Shown here: positions 23,995 to 30,849 of the stretch, piece by piece
Layout of the letters: every line of letters begins with the position of its first letter
Position numbering within the stretch: the stretch's first letter is position 1
DNA from: Roseovarius atlanticus
GTDB lineage: Bacteria; Pseudomonadota; Alphaproteobacteria; Rhodobacterales; Rhodobacteraceae
Assembly: GCF_001441615.1 (NCBI RefSeq)
Contig: NZ_LAXJ01000007.1
Location: 186,001 to 250,000 of the forward strand
Length of the DNA stretch: 64,000 bases
Reading direction: 5' to 3'
Notes under the pieces: generated by a model
Told to the model about the DNA's origin: nothing
Seen by the model: only the letters and a program-made list of their open reading frames with translations
The model's database searches: none
Made by a program: the position numbers and the translations under genes

Positions 23995-24963
23995 TCACTC
24001 GGTGTTGAGCAACACCGCCTCCACCCGCCGGTTGGCCTCGCGCCCCTCTTCCGTCAGGTTCGAGGCGATGGGCGCAAGATACCCCATTCCCTCCGCCGCA
24101 AGCTGCCTGCGCGGGATGTCATACTCCGACACCAGCCGCTCCAGCACCGCCGCCGCCCGGCGCCGCGACAGCGCGGTGTTGTTCTCCAGCGTGCCCACCG
24201 TGTCGGTATGCCCCACCAGCGCCACGCGCCGCTCCGGATCCTCTCGCAGGAACGCTGCCAGCGCCTGCAAGGACGGGTGCGGCCCCGGCCCCAGCGACAC
24301 CGTCCCGGTCTCGAAATCCAGATCCGACAGGACCGCGTGCCCGACCTGCGTCAGCCGCTCCGCCAGCGGTCCGGTCTCCGCTGCGGGCATCCCGCCGGTG
24401 GTGACCGTCTCCTCCGGCGGCGTCGCCTCCTCTGCGGTCAGGCTTCCGGTCGCCGTCTCCGACTGCGCCAGCCGGATCACCTGGATGTAGCCGCTGCCCG
24501 ACACCTGGCTGACCAGCACGGTCACGTAATCCATGACGCCTCCCGCCCCCTCCTTGCGCGCAGACAGGAAGCGATAGTCGCGCAGGTCCACGAACATGTC
24601 CGGCGCGGGCAATATGCTGGTGTTGAACCTGAAATCGAACCCGCCGCATTCCCGCGCCGCGCAGTCCAGCATGATCGAATACCCCGCATCAACGACCTGT
24701 CGCCGCAAGGGGCGCTGCAATTGCAGGCTGGTCAGCCCCGGCGCATCTAGCCGCCACGCCTGTTGCAGCAAGAACCCCTCCGCGTCGATCGCCGGGATCT
24801 GCCCGTCCGAATAGACGTCCGTCGGCACAAGATAGGCTTCGGCGGCCCGGCGCACCTCGCCGGTCAGCGTGGCCCCCGCGGGCAGGCTCAGCTCCAGCGC
24901 CCCGGCCTCCGCCGCGGCCCCGAGACCCAAGATCAGACCGACCGAGGTTGCCCGCCGCCCCAC
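23995..24963 (-). CDS. OmpA-family protein
   Basis: A 322-residue protein with an N-terminal signal (ILGLGAAAEAGA). A middle domain of unknown type contains a CAARECGGF cysteine pair. The C-terminal peptidoglycan-binding OmpA domain shows VALVGHTDTVGTLENNTALS, then RRRAAAV and the GREANRRVE end. It probably sits in the periplasm or outer membrane, tethered to the wall. The start is GTG, 3 bases after the stop of the preceding gene, which suggests coupling with the upstream peroxidase-like gene. Confidence 0.85.
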   Translation of the reverse strand: MGRRATSVGLILGLGAAAEAGALELSLPAGATLTGEVRRAAEAYLVPTDVYSDGQIPAIDAEGFLLQQAWRLDAPGLTSLQLQRPLRRQVVDAGYSIMLDCAARECGGFDFRFNTSILPAPDMFVDLRDYRFLSARKEGAGGVMDYVTVLVSQVSGSGYIQVIRLAQSETATGSLTAEEATPPEETVTTGGMPAAETGPLAERLTQVGHAVLSDLDFETGTVSLGPGPHPSLQALAAFLREDPERRVALVGHTDTVGTLENNTALSRRRAAAVLERLVSEYDIPRRQLAAEGMGYLAPIASNLTEEGREANRRVEAVLLNTE

Positions 24964-24966
24964 CGA

Positions 24967-25539
24967 TCAGCGGGCCTGGCCGTGGTATTCGGCGTTGGGC
25001 TTCATGCCCGCGGCACTGGCCATCCGGTTCGACATGCTGAAGAACCCCACCACGGCGGCGATGTCCCAGATATCGCGCTCGGAAAAGCCCGCATCGCGCA
25101 GCGCCTGCCGGTCCGCCTCGACCGTCTCGGCGCTGGCCTTCGTGACCTTCTCGGCAAATTCCAGCATCGCCGTCTGCCGCGCATCCAACCCGGCGGCCCG
25201 CCAGTTCATCACCATCGCCTCGCCCAGGGCCGGGTCGCCCGACAGCGCCCGCACGGCGGCACCATGCGCCACCTGGCAATACCAGCAGCGGTTGATCGAG
25301 CTGACCACCACCGCGATCATCTCGCGCTCCAGCTTGCTCAGGCCACTCTCGCCCAGCATCAGCTCGTTATACATGGCGGTGAAAGCATTCAGCTTCTCGA
25401 TATCGAACGCATAGGCCCGCAGCACGTTCGGGATCATGCCCAGCTTGTCCTGGCAGACATCGAAATATTTCTTCGTGTCGTCGGGCAGCGGGTCCGCCAT
25501 CGGCAGGTTCAGGGCGGTGGGCAGATTGTCGTGGCTCAT
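24967..25539 (-). CDS. Peroxidase-related (carboxymuconolactone decarboxylase-fold) protein
   Basis: A 190-residue AhpD-like protein. The redox motif CWYCQVAHGAAVRAL carries the CxxC and the downstream histidine, and the protein begins and ends like the 'peroxidase-related enzyme' group (LREREM-type helix KLEREMIAVVVSSIN). Likely an alkylhydroperoxidase. Cytoplasmic. AAGGATG lies 10 bases before the ATG, which overlaps the stop of the upstream GNAT gene (ATGA). Confidence 0.85.
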   Translation of the reverse strand: MSHDNLPTALNLPMADPLPDDTKKYFDVCQDKLGMIPNVLRAYAFDIEKLNAFTAMYNELMLGESGLSKLEREMIAVVVSSINRCWYCQVAHGAAVRALSGDPALGEAMVMNWRAAGLDARQTAMLEFAEKVTKASAETVEADRQALRDAGFSERDIWDIAAVVGFFSMSNRMASAAGMKPNAEYHGQAR

Positions 25540-26285
25540 GCGGTGCGGCCATCCTTCTTGATGCGGTAATGATACTGTCCCACAAGCGTCATCCCGAGGG
25601 AAGAGTAGAGCGCGTTGGCCGCGTCGTTGGCGATGGTGCACAGCACGCTCAGATGCGTGGCCCCCTGCGCCGCGGCCCAATGCGCGGCGTGATGCGTCAG
25701 GTGCCGCCCCTGCCCGCCGCGCCGCTCACCTTGCCGCACCTCCAGCGCGTGGATCATCGCCACACCGTCCGATATGGCGACGAACCCGGTGGCGGCGGGC
25801 CGGTTCGCGGTCCGTCCGAACAGCGAGGTCTTGGGCCCCTCGACCCGGCGCATCACGTCCACCCGCGCCGGGCCGATGCCGCCCTCGTCCCAGATATCCA
25901 GCTGGATCGCCATCGGCTCCCACAGATCGAAGGTTGTCACCGGCGGCGGGTCCTCGCCCGTCAGCGTATCGACCGGGCAGACATACATGTTCACGGGGTC
26001 GATCACGTCATACCCCGCGGCCCGCAGCATCGCATCCAGCGACTCGTCGCCATGCCGGATCATGAACAACAGGTTCTGCCCCATCTCGCGCATCATGCCT
26101 TCGGCCTCGGGCAGCGCCTCGCGGCTGACCGGCGTGCCCGGCTCGCGCAGCGTCGTCGCCGACACCCGCTTGCCCCCGCCCCTGCCGTCGCGCAGGGTCC
26201 ACGGTCCCGCCTCATGCATCGCGGCGGCGGGCCACGTGGCCTCGGTCACCGCGTAAAGCCTCTTGGCATCCGGCAGCCCGCTCAT
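25536..26285 (-). CDS. GNAT family acetyltransferase
   Basis: A 249-residue protein with a C-terminal acetyltransferase domain (GFVAISDGVAMIHALEVRQG, then RRGGQGRHLTHHAAHWA and the ANALYSSLGMTLVGQYHYR end). An N-terminal half of unclear fold precedes it. The substrate is unknown. Coupled by ATGA overlaps to cinA upstream and to the peroxidase-related gene downstream. Confidence 0.85.
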   Translation of the reverse strand: MSGLPDAKRLYAVTEATWPAAAMHEAGPWTLRDGRGGGKRVSATTLREPGTPVSREALPEAEGMMREMGQNLLFMIRHGDESLDAMLRAAGYDVIDPVNMYVCPVDTLTGEDPPPVTTFDLWEPMAIQLDIWDEGGIGPARVDVMRRVEGPKTSLFGRTANRPAATGFVAISDGVAMIHALEVRQGERRGGQGRHLTHHAAHWAAAQGATHLSVLCTIANDAANALYSSLGMTLVGQYHYRIKKDGRTA

Positions 26286-27004
26286 GCCGGAAACGCCTTT
26301 TCCAGGTCCTGCATCGCGCGCGTCACCTCCGCCTCGTCCTGTCCCCGGATCACCACGTTCACGCCGAAGCGCCCGTTCACGATGAACGGGTACGACCCGA
26401 AGGACAGCGCGTCGTACCGCTCCGCCAATGCCCCCAACGGCCCCGCGATATCGCCCTCGCCGCGCTCCACGCGCAGGGTCTGCGACACCACCGGCTGCCC
26501 GCCCGTCAGCGTCGGCAAAAGCCCTTCCACCATCGCCTCGAAGATCTTGGGCACGCCGGCCATCACGTGCACGTTCTCCAGGGTGAACCCCGGCGCCCCG
26601 CTCACCGGGTTATCGATCAGCGTGGCACCCTCCGGCACCCGCGCCATGCGCAGCCGCGCCTCGTTGATCTCCAGCCCCTGCTTCTCGTAGTGCGCCTCCA
26701 GGATGGCCCGCGCATCGTCGCGCACCCCGATGGGAAGGCCAAAGGCCGCCGCCACATTTTCGGCGGTGATATCGTCATGGGTGGGTCCGATCCCGCCCGA
26801 GGTGAACAGGTGATCATACGCTCCCGCCAGCGCCTTGACCGCCTCCTGGATGGCACGCGGATCGTCCGCCACCACGCGCACCTCCTTCAGGTCGATCCCG
26901 TGCTCGGTCAGCCGCCCGGCCAGATGATGCATGTTGGCATCGCGCGTGCGGCCCGACAGGATCTCGTCACCGATCACCAGCATCGCGGCGGTTGGGTTGG
27001 GCAT
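26282..27004 (-). CDS. CinA-type competence/damage-inducible protein A
   Basis: A 240-residue MoaB/MogA-fold protein that corresponds to the N-terminal domain of CinA, without the C-terminal nicotinamide-mononucleotide deamidase domain. GDEILSGRTRDANMHHLAGR and FTSGGIGPTHDDITAENVA are diagnostic. It may bind molybdopterin or hydrolyse ADP-ribose, as reported for the family. Divergent from sfsA. Confidence 0.9.
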   Translation of the reverse strand: MPNPTAAMLVIGDEILSGRTRDANMHHLAGRLTEHGIDLKEVRVVADDPRAIQEAVKALAGAYDHLFTSGGIGPTHDDITAENVAAAFGLPIGVRDDARAILEAHYEKQGLEINEARLRMARVPEGATLIDNPVSGAPGFTLENVHVMAGVPKIFEAMVEGLLPTLTGGQPVVSQTLRVERGEGDIAGPLGALAERYDALSFGSYPFIVNGRFGVNVVIRGQDEAEVTRAMQDLEKAFPA

Positions 27005-27050
27005 GGCGGCTCTCCTTGCGGCAGGTCTTGCTCCGGTATAGGCATGGCGG

Positions 27051-27752
27051 ATGCGCTTTCAAACCCCTCTTGAACCGGCCACGCTGATCCGCCGCTACAA
27101 ACGCTTCCTCGCCGATATCAGGCTCGAGGACGGGCGCGAGGTCACGGCCCATTGCGCCAATCCCGGCTCGATGATGGGGCTGGCCGATCCGGACACGCGC
27201 ATCTGGGTCGAACCCAACGACGATCCGAAGAAAAAGCTGAAATACGGCTGGCGGCTGGTCGATCATGGGCACGGTCATTTCACCGGCGTCGACACCGGCC
27301 TGCCCAACAAGGCCCTCAAGGCCGCGCTGACCGCCGGCGACATCCCCGAGCTTGCCGCCTACGACACCGTCCTGCCCGAACAGAAATACGGGCAAAACAG
27401 CCGGATCGACTTCCTTTTGCGCGGCCCGGACCTGCCCGATGCCTATGTCGAGGTCAAATCCGTCACGCTCAGCCGCGAAAAGGGCCTTGCGGAGTTCCCC
27501 GACAGCGTCACCGCCCGCGGCGCCAAACACCTGCGAGAGCTGGCAGACATGGCTACGTCCGGCCACCGCGCAGTGCTCTTCTACCTCGTCCAGCGCACCG
27601 ACTGCACGCGGCTGACCGTGGCCGCCGACATAGACCACGTCTATGCCGAGGCGCTGCTGATGGCCCGCCTCGCGGGGGTCGAGGTTCTGGCCTATGATTG
27701 TGCAATCACGCCCGAAGAGGTCGAAATTCGACGCAGTTTGCCCCTGCGATAA
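27051..27752 (+). CDS. sfsA: DNA/RNA nuclease SfsA
   Basis: A 233-residue SfsA protein of typical length. An N-terminal OB-like part (RYKRFLADIRLEDG, then VTAHCANPGSMMGL) is followed by a PD-(D/E)xK nuclease core (RIDFLLRG, then AYVEVKSVTLSREKGLAEFP). In E. coli it was first seen as a sugar fermentation stimulator. The order cinA/sfsA/map is, as I recall, common in Rhodobacteraceae. Confidence 0.92.
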   Translation: MRFQTPLEPATLIRRYKRFLADIRLEDGREVTAHCANPGSMMGLADPDTRIWVEPNDDPKKKLKYGWRLVDHGHGHFTGVDTGLPNKALKAALTAGDIPELAAYDTVLPEQKYGQNSRIDFLLRGPDLPDAYVEVKSVTLSREKGLAEFPDSVTARGAKHLRELADMATSGHRAVLFYLVQRTDCTRLTVAADIDHVYAEALLMARLAGVEVLAYDCAITPEEVEIRRSLPLR

Positions 27753-27812
27753 GCCGCCCCTCTGGTCCTTGGCCGGGTTTCAGCCTACATACACTCGAAA
27801 TACAAGGCTGAC

Positions 27813-28640
27813 ATGGACCCAGACGTGAACGAACAGCACCGAGGCAGACTGACCCGCGACGGCATCCGCATCCACGAGAGGGCGGATTTCGCCGGTATGC
27901 ACAAGGCCGGTGCGCTGGCCGCCGAGATATTGGACGAGGTAGCCGACCTGGTGGAGGTGGGCCAGACCACCGCCGTTCTGGACAAGTTCATCGAGGACAA
28001 GGTTACCGAGGCCGGCGCGAAATCCGCCACCATCGGTTACAAGGGCTACCAGCACGCCAGCTGCATCAGCGTCAATCACGTGGTCTGCCACGGCATCCCC
28101 GGCGACAAGAAGCTCAAGGATGGCGATATCCTGAACATCGACGTCACCGTGATCGTCGACGGCTGGTACGGCGACACCTCGCGCATGTATGTCGCGGGCA
28201 AGCGCAATCGCAAGATCGAGCGCCTGATCGAGGTCACCCATGACAGCCTGATGAAGGGAATCGAGGCGGTCAAGCCCGGCAACACCTTCGGCGATATCGG
28301 CCATGCCATCCAAAGCTTCGTCGAAGGTCACCGCATGAGCGTGGTACGCGATTTCTGCGGCCACGGCCTCGGCCGGGTGTTCCACGCGCCGCCCAACGTG
28401 CTGCATTACGGCCGCGAAGGCACCGGACCGACGCTCGAGGAAGGCATGTTCTTCACCATCGAGCCGATGGTGAACCTCGGCCGCCCCGAAACCAAGGTAC
28501 TCTCCGACGACTGGACGGCGGTGACCCGCGACCGCTCGCTCTCGGCCCAGTTCGAACATTCCATCGGCGTCACGGCGGAGGGCTGCGAGATCTTCACCCT
28601 GTCCCCGGGTGGCCGCTTCCACCCGACTTGGAGGGACTAG
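27813..28640 (+). CDS. map: Type I methionine aminopeptidase
   Basis: Removes the initiator methionine from nascent proteins. The 275-residue protein carries all metal ligands of the pita-bread fold: DGDILNIDVTVIVDGWYGD, then CGHGLGRVFH, EEGMFFTIEPM and the final EHSIGVT. No N-terminal zinc-finger extension. Below it lies a gene-free region of nearly 800 bases. Confidence 0.95.
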   Translation: MDPDVNEQHRGRLTRDGIRIHERADFAGMHKAGALAAEILDEVADLVEVGQTTAVLDKFIEDKVTEAGAKSATIGYKGYQHASCISVNHVVCHGIPGDKKLKDGDILNIDVTVIVDGWYGDTSRMYVAGKRNRKIERLIEVTHDSLMKGIEAVKPGNTFGDIGHAIQSFVEGHRMSVVRDFCGHGLGRVFHAPPNVLHYGREGTGPTLEEGMFFTIEPMVNLGRPETKVLSDDWTAVTRDRSLSAQFEHSIGVTAEGCEIFTLSPGGRFHPTWRD

Positions 28641-28865
28641 CCGAAGCGCAAGGTCCACAAGGGCGGCTTCGAGCCCTGAGTGCTCAAGTGTGATCCATAG
28701 CCCCGAGCGCCATCGACGGGCCGCGGCGCGGCAATCCGACGGTGGTTCGGGGCCTGCGGCCTGTCTCCGCGTCGGGGCTGTAGATCAAACGTCTTTCATG
28801 TCCGGCATATCCGACGTGAAGAAAGACACGTGTCGCGCGGAATCAAGGCCGGAGGCCGCCGCGCG

Positions 28866-28894
28866 ATCGCCAGACCGCCCCCCGGGCTGGCGAT
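28866..28894. repeat. CGCCAG hairpin repeat, copy 1
   Basis: ATCGCCAG and CTGGCGAT arms around a C-rich centre, 29 bases in total. It recurs with the same length and centre composition 264 bases further on. Confidence 0.55.
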
Positions 28895-29129
28895 TGGGTG
28901 ACGTTGGTGCTTCGATTGAAAGTCTTGCGGACATGGCTGCCATAAAGCGCATTGAAGACCCGTTGGAACGCCATCCCGCGGTCTGGCAATCACGCGGCTT
29001 GTGAGGCTGACGTCCGTCTCGTCCGCACTGCCGACATTCGTCCCTACTGCAACGAATGCCGGGATCGAGCCCATGTAAGACACTGGTATCGAGCCCCCAG
29101 CCGGTTAACAGCCGCGAAGCGGCCCGGCC

Positions 29130-29158
29130 ATCGTCAGCCCCTCCCTTGGGCTGGCGAT
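29130..29158. repeat. CGCCAG hairpin repeat, copy 2
   Basis: ATCGTCAGCCC and GGGCTGGCGAT arms (11 bp with one wobble pair), 29 bases in total. Same type as the unit at 28.87 kb; the flanking bases (GATT after the right arm) are also shared. Confidence 0.55.
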
Positions 29159-29345
29159 TTGGCTGAGGCTGGGCGCAACGATCATTCTGAGGACGTGTTT
29201 GGCAAGCATCAAGTGCTTCATAGTTGCCGTCGGATCGCCACCCCAGGGGCTGCCGCTCGCCTCCGTCGTGATCGGCGGCTTTGTCCGCAAAGCGGTCACG
29301 CACACGTTTCGCCTTGTCCTAGCGGGTGCGCCCTGTCCGCGCGAC

Positions 29346-29389
29346 CTTCACCACCTGCACCAGCCCCCGGCGAACAGCCCCCACACGGC
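29346..29389 (-). pseudogene. Duplicated 3' tail of the benE-type gene
   Basis: A 44-base stretch nearly identical to the last coding bases of benE (29446-29490), displaced by almost exactly 100 bases and missing one C of a C-run. On the minus strand it would encode AVWGLFAGG, then shift frame. It is the remnant of a partial duplication, with the GTAGGGTGGGT repeat between the two copies. Confidence 0.6.
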
Positions 29390-29393
29390 TTCG

Positions 29394-29416
29394 CGTAGGG
29401 TGGGTGAAAACCCGCG
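29394..29416. repeat. GTAGGGTGGGT palindromic repeat, copy 5
   Basis: Same 23-base core as copies 1 and 2 with one change (CCCGCG instead of CCCACG). It lies between the two copies of the benE 3' tail, 14 bases past the benE stop. Confidence 0.7.
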
Positions 29417-29430
29417 CGCCACTCCTCGGC

Positions 29431-30585
29431 CTACCCCTTCACCCACTTCACGACCTGCACCAGCCCCCCGGCCAACAGCCCCCACACGGCCCCGCCCAGC
29501 CCGAACACCGTCACGCCCGAGGCCGTGACTACAAACGTGATCACCGCCGCCTCGCGATACTCCGCATCCTCCAGCGCGGCGGCGGTGGAATTGGCGAAGA
29601 CGCCTAACAGGGCCACCCCCGCGACGCTCGCCATCACCATCGGCGGCGCAAGGCCTGCGAAGGTCGTGATTACCCAGGCAAAAACGCCCAGAATGCAGTA
29701 AAAGACCCCCGCCATCACCGCCGACCAATAGCGCTTCGCGGGGTCCGGGTGGCTGTCCTCGTCGGCGCACATCGCCGCGGTGATCGCCGCAAGGCAGGTC
29801 TGCGGCGCGCCTCCCGGGGCCGACAGCACGCTGAACCCGCCCACGACACTCAACAACGGCCCCGGTTCCGGCGCGTATCCATGCGCCCGCATCACCGCCA
29901 GCCCCGGCACGTTCTGCGTCGCCATCGTAACCACATAAAGCGGCAGTCCGATCCCCACCACGGCTGCCAGCGAGAACTCCGGCATCACAAAGACCGGCGC
30001 CGTCACCCAGCCCCCGGCGTCAAACGCGCCAAGGTCCCCATAAGCCAGCACCGTGATCCCCGCCGCCACGACCGCCCCCGGCACCGCCAACAGCTTGTTG
30101 ATCCGGCCCAGCACGAACCACGTCGCCAGGATCGGTCCGATCACCAGTGGCGTCTCGGCCACCGCCAGCACCGGCACGACAACCAGCGGCATCAGCACGC
30201 CCCCCAGCATTGCCTGTGCCAGCGGCGCGGGTATTCCCGCCGCCAACCGTCCCAGAGGCCGCCAAAGCCCTGAAATCACGGTCAGCGCGCCCGCCACCAG
30301 AAACCCGGCCACCGCGCCTGCGAACCCAGCCTCTACCGGTGCCGTCACCGCCAACAACGCCGCCCCCGGCGTCGACCACGCCACCGAGGCCGGCATCTTC
30401 GTCCACAGGCTCAGAACGATCCCCGCCAGCCCCATCGCCAGCGCCGCCGCCATCAGGCCGGAGGCCGCCTGCGCATCGCTCGCGCCAACCGCGGCCAGCC
30501 CCTGCAACACGATGGGAAAGGAACTGAAGAACCCGACCATGGCCACGACAAAGCCGGTCGAAATCGTCTGGATGGGTGGCATCAC
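29431..30585 (-). CDS. benE: BenE-family benzoate/H+ symporter
   Basis: A 384-residue inner-membrane protein with 11-12 hydrophobic segments, matching the BenE family (AYGDLGAFDAGGWVTAPVFV, then GIGLPLYVVTMATQNVPG and GGFSVLSAPGGAPQTCLAAI). BenE carries benzoate with protons, but no benzoate catabolic genes are near, so the substrate is uncertain. The start overlaps the stop of the upstream DUF3253 gene (ATGA). Confidence 0.85.
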   Translation of the reverse strand: MMPPIQTISTGFVVAMVGFFSSFPIVLQGLAAVGASDAQAASGLMAAALAMGLAGIVLSLWTKMPASVAWSTPGAALLAVTAPVEAGFAGAVAGFLVAGALTVISGLWRPLGRLAAGIPAPLAQAMLGGVLMPLVVVPVLAVAETPLVIGPILATWFVLGRINKLLAVPGAVVAAGITVLAYGDLGAFDAGGWVTAPVFVMPEFSLAAVVGIGLPLYVVTMATQNVPGLAVMRAHGYAPEPGPLLSVVGGFSVLSAPGGAPQTCLAAITAAMCADEDSHPDPAKRYWSAVMAGVFYCILGVFAWVITTFAGLAPPMVMASVAGVALLGVFANSTAAALEDAEYREAAVITFVVTASGVTVFGLGGAVWGLLAGGLVQVVKWVKG

Positions 30586-30821
30586 GTCTCTCCTTCGGCC
30601 AAACCCAGCCGGATCGGCCCCTTGGCCTCCAACGGATCAACGGCCTGACCTTTCTGCGTCGCCACCAGCGGCAGCCCTGCCGCCACGGCACGCACCCGCG
30701 GCATCAAATCTCGCCAATCCTCGGACAGCGCCCGCGCCGCCTCGGACGGGCAAAACGTCTTACCCGCTCCACGCTCCCGCGCCAGCCGCATAAGCACATC
30801 GGCGATCTCGTCATCCGTCAT
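30582..30821 (-). CDS. DUF3253 protein
   Basis: A 79-residue protein that matches DUF3253 along its length: DDEIADVLMRLARERGAGKT, then CPSEAARALSEDWRDLMPRV and the end KGPIRL. A winged-helix-like fold is expected; function unknown. The start chosen is the second in-frame possibility; an upstream extension would be made of repeat sequence. Between this ATG and the ileS stop there is little more than one copy of the dispersed repeat. Confidence 0.85.
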   Translation of the reverse strand: MTDDEIADVLMRLARERGAGKTFCPSEAARALSEDWRDLMPRVRAVAAGLPLVATQKGQAVDPLEAKGPIRLGLAEGET

Positions 30822-30824
30822 GGC

Positions 30825-30848
30825 CGTAGGGTGGGGTTTCACCCCACC
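30825..30848. repeat. GTAGGGTGGG palindromic repeat, copy 6
   Basis: The long-arm variant, CGTAGGGTGGGGT then TTCACCCCACC, as at 17.25 kb. It fills the 28-base gap between ileS and the DUF3253 gene, so it may separate or attenuate the two on the mRNA and may occlude the downstream start. Confidence 0.7.
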
Positions 30849-30849
30849 G

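Larger units (their letters stand above)
28641..29430. other. Gene-free, repeat-bearing region
   Basis: No convincing gene. The open frames here lack starts, known motifs or normal composition. The stretch holds two 29-base hairpin repeats, one copy of the GTAGGGTGGGT element and a duplicate of the 3' end of the neighbouring benE-type gene. It looks like a decayed or rearranged segment. Confidence 0.6.

Noticed and set aside
28785..29303. A 172-codon minus-strand frame in the gene-free region
   Set aside because: No ribosome binding site, no recognisable domain, biased composition (many R, Q, G), and it runs through both hairpin repeats.
3548..30848. The dispersed repeats as a CRISPR array
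   Set aside because: The copies are kilobases apart, hairpin-shaped and without regular spacers; no cas gene is present.
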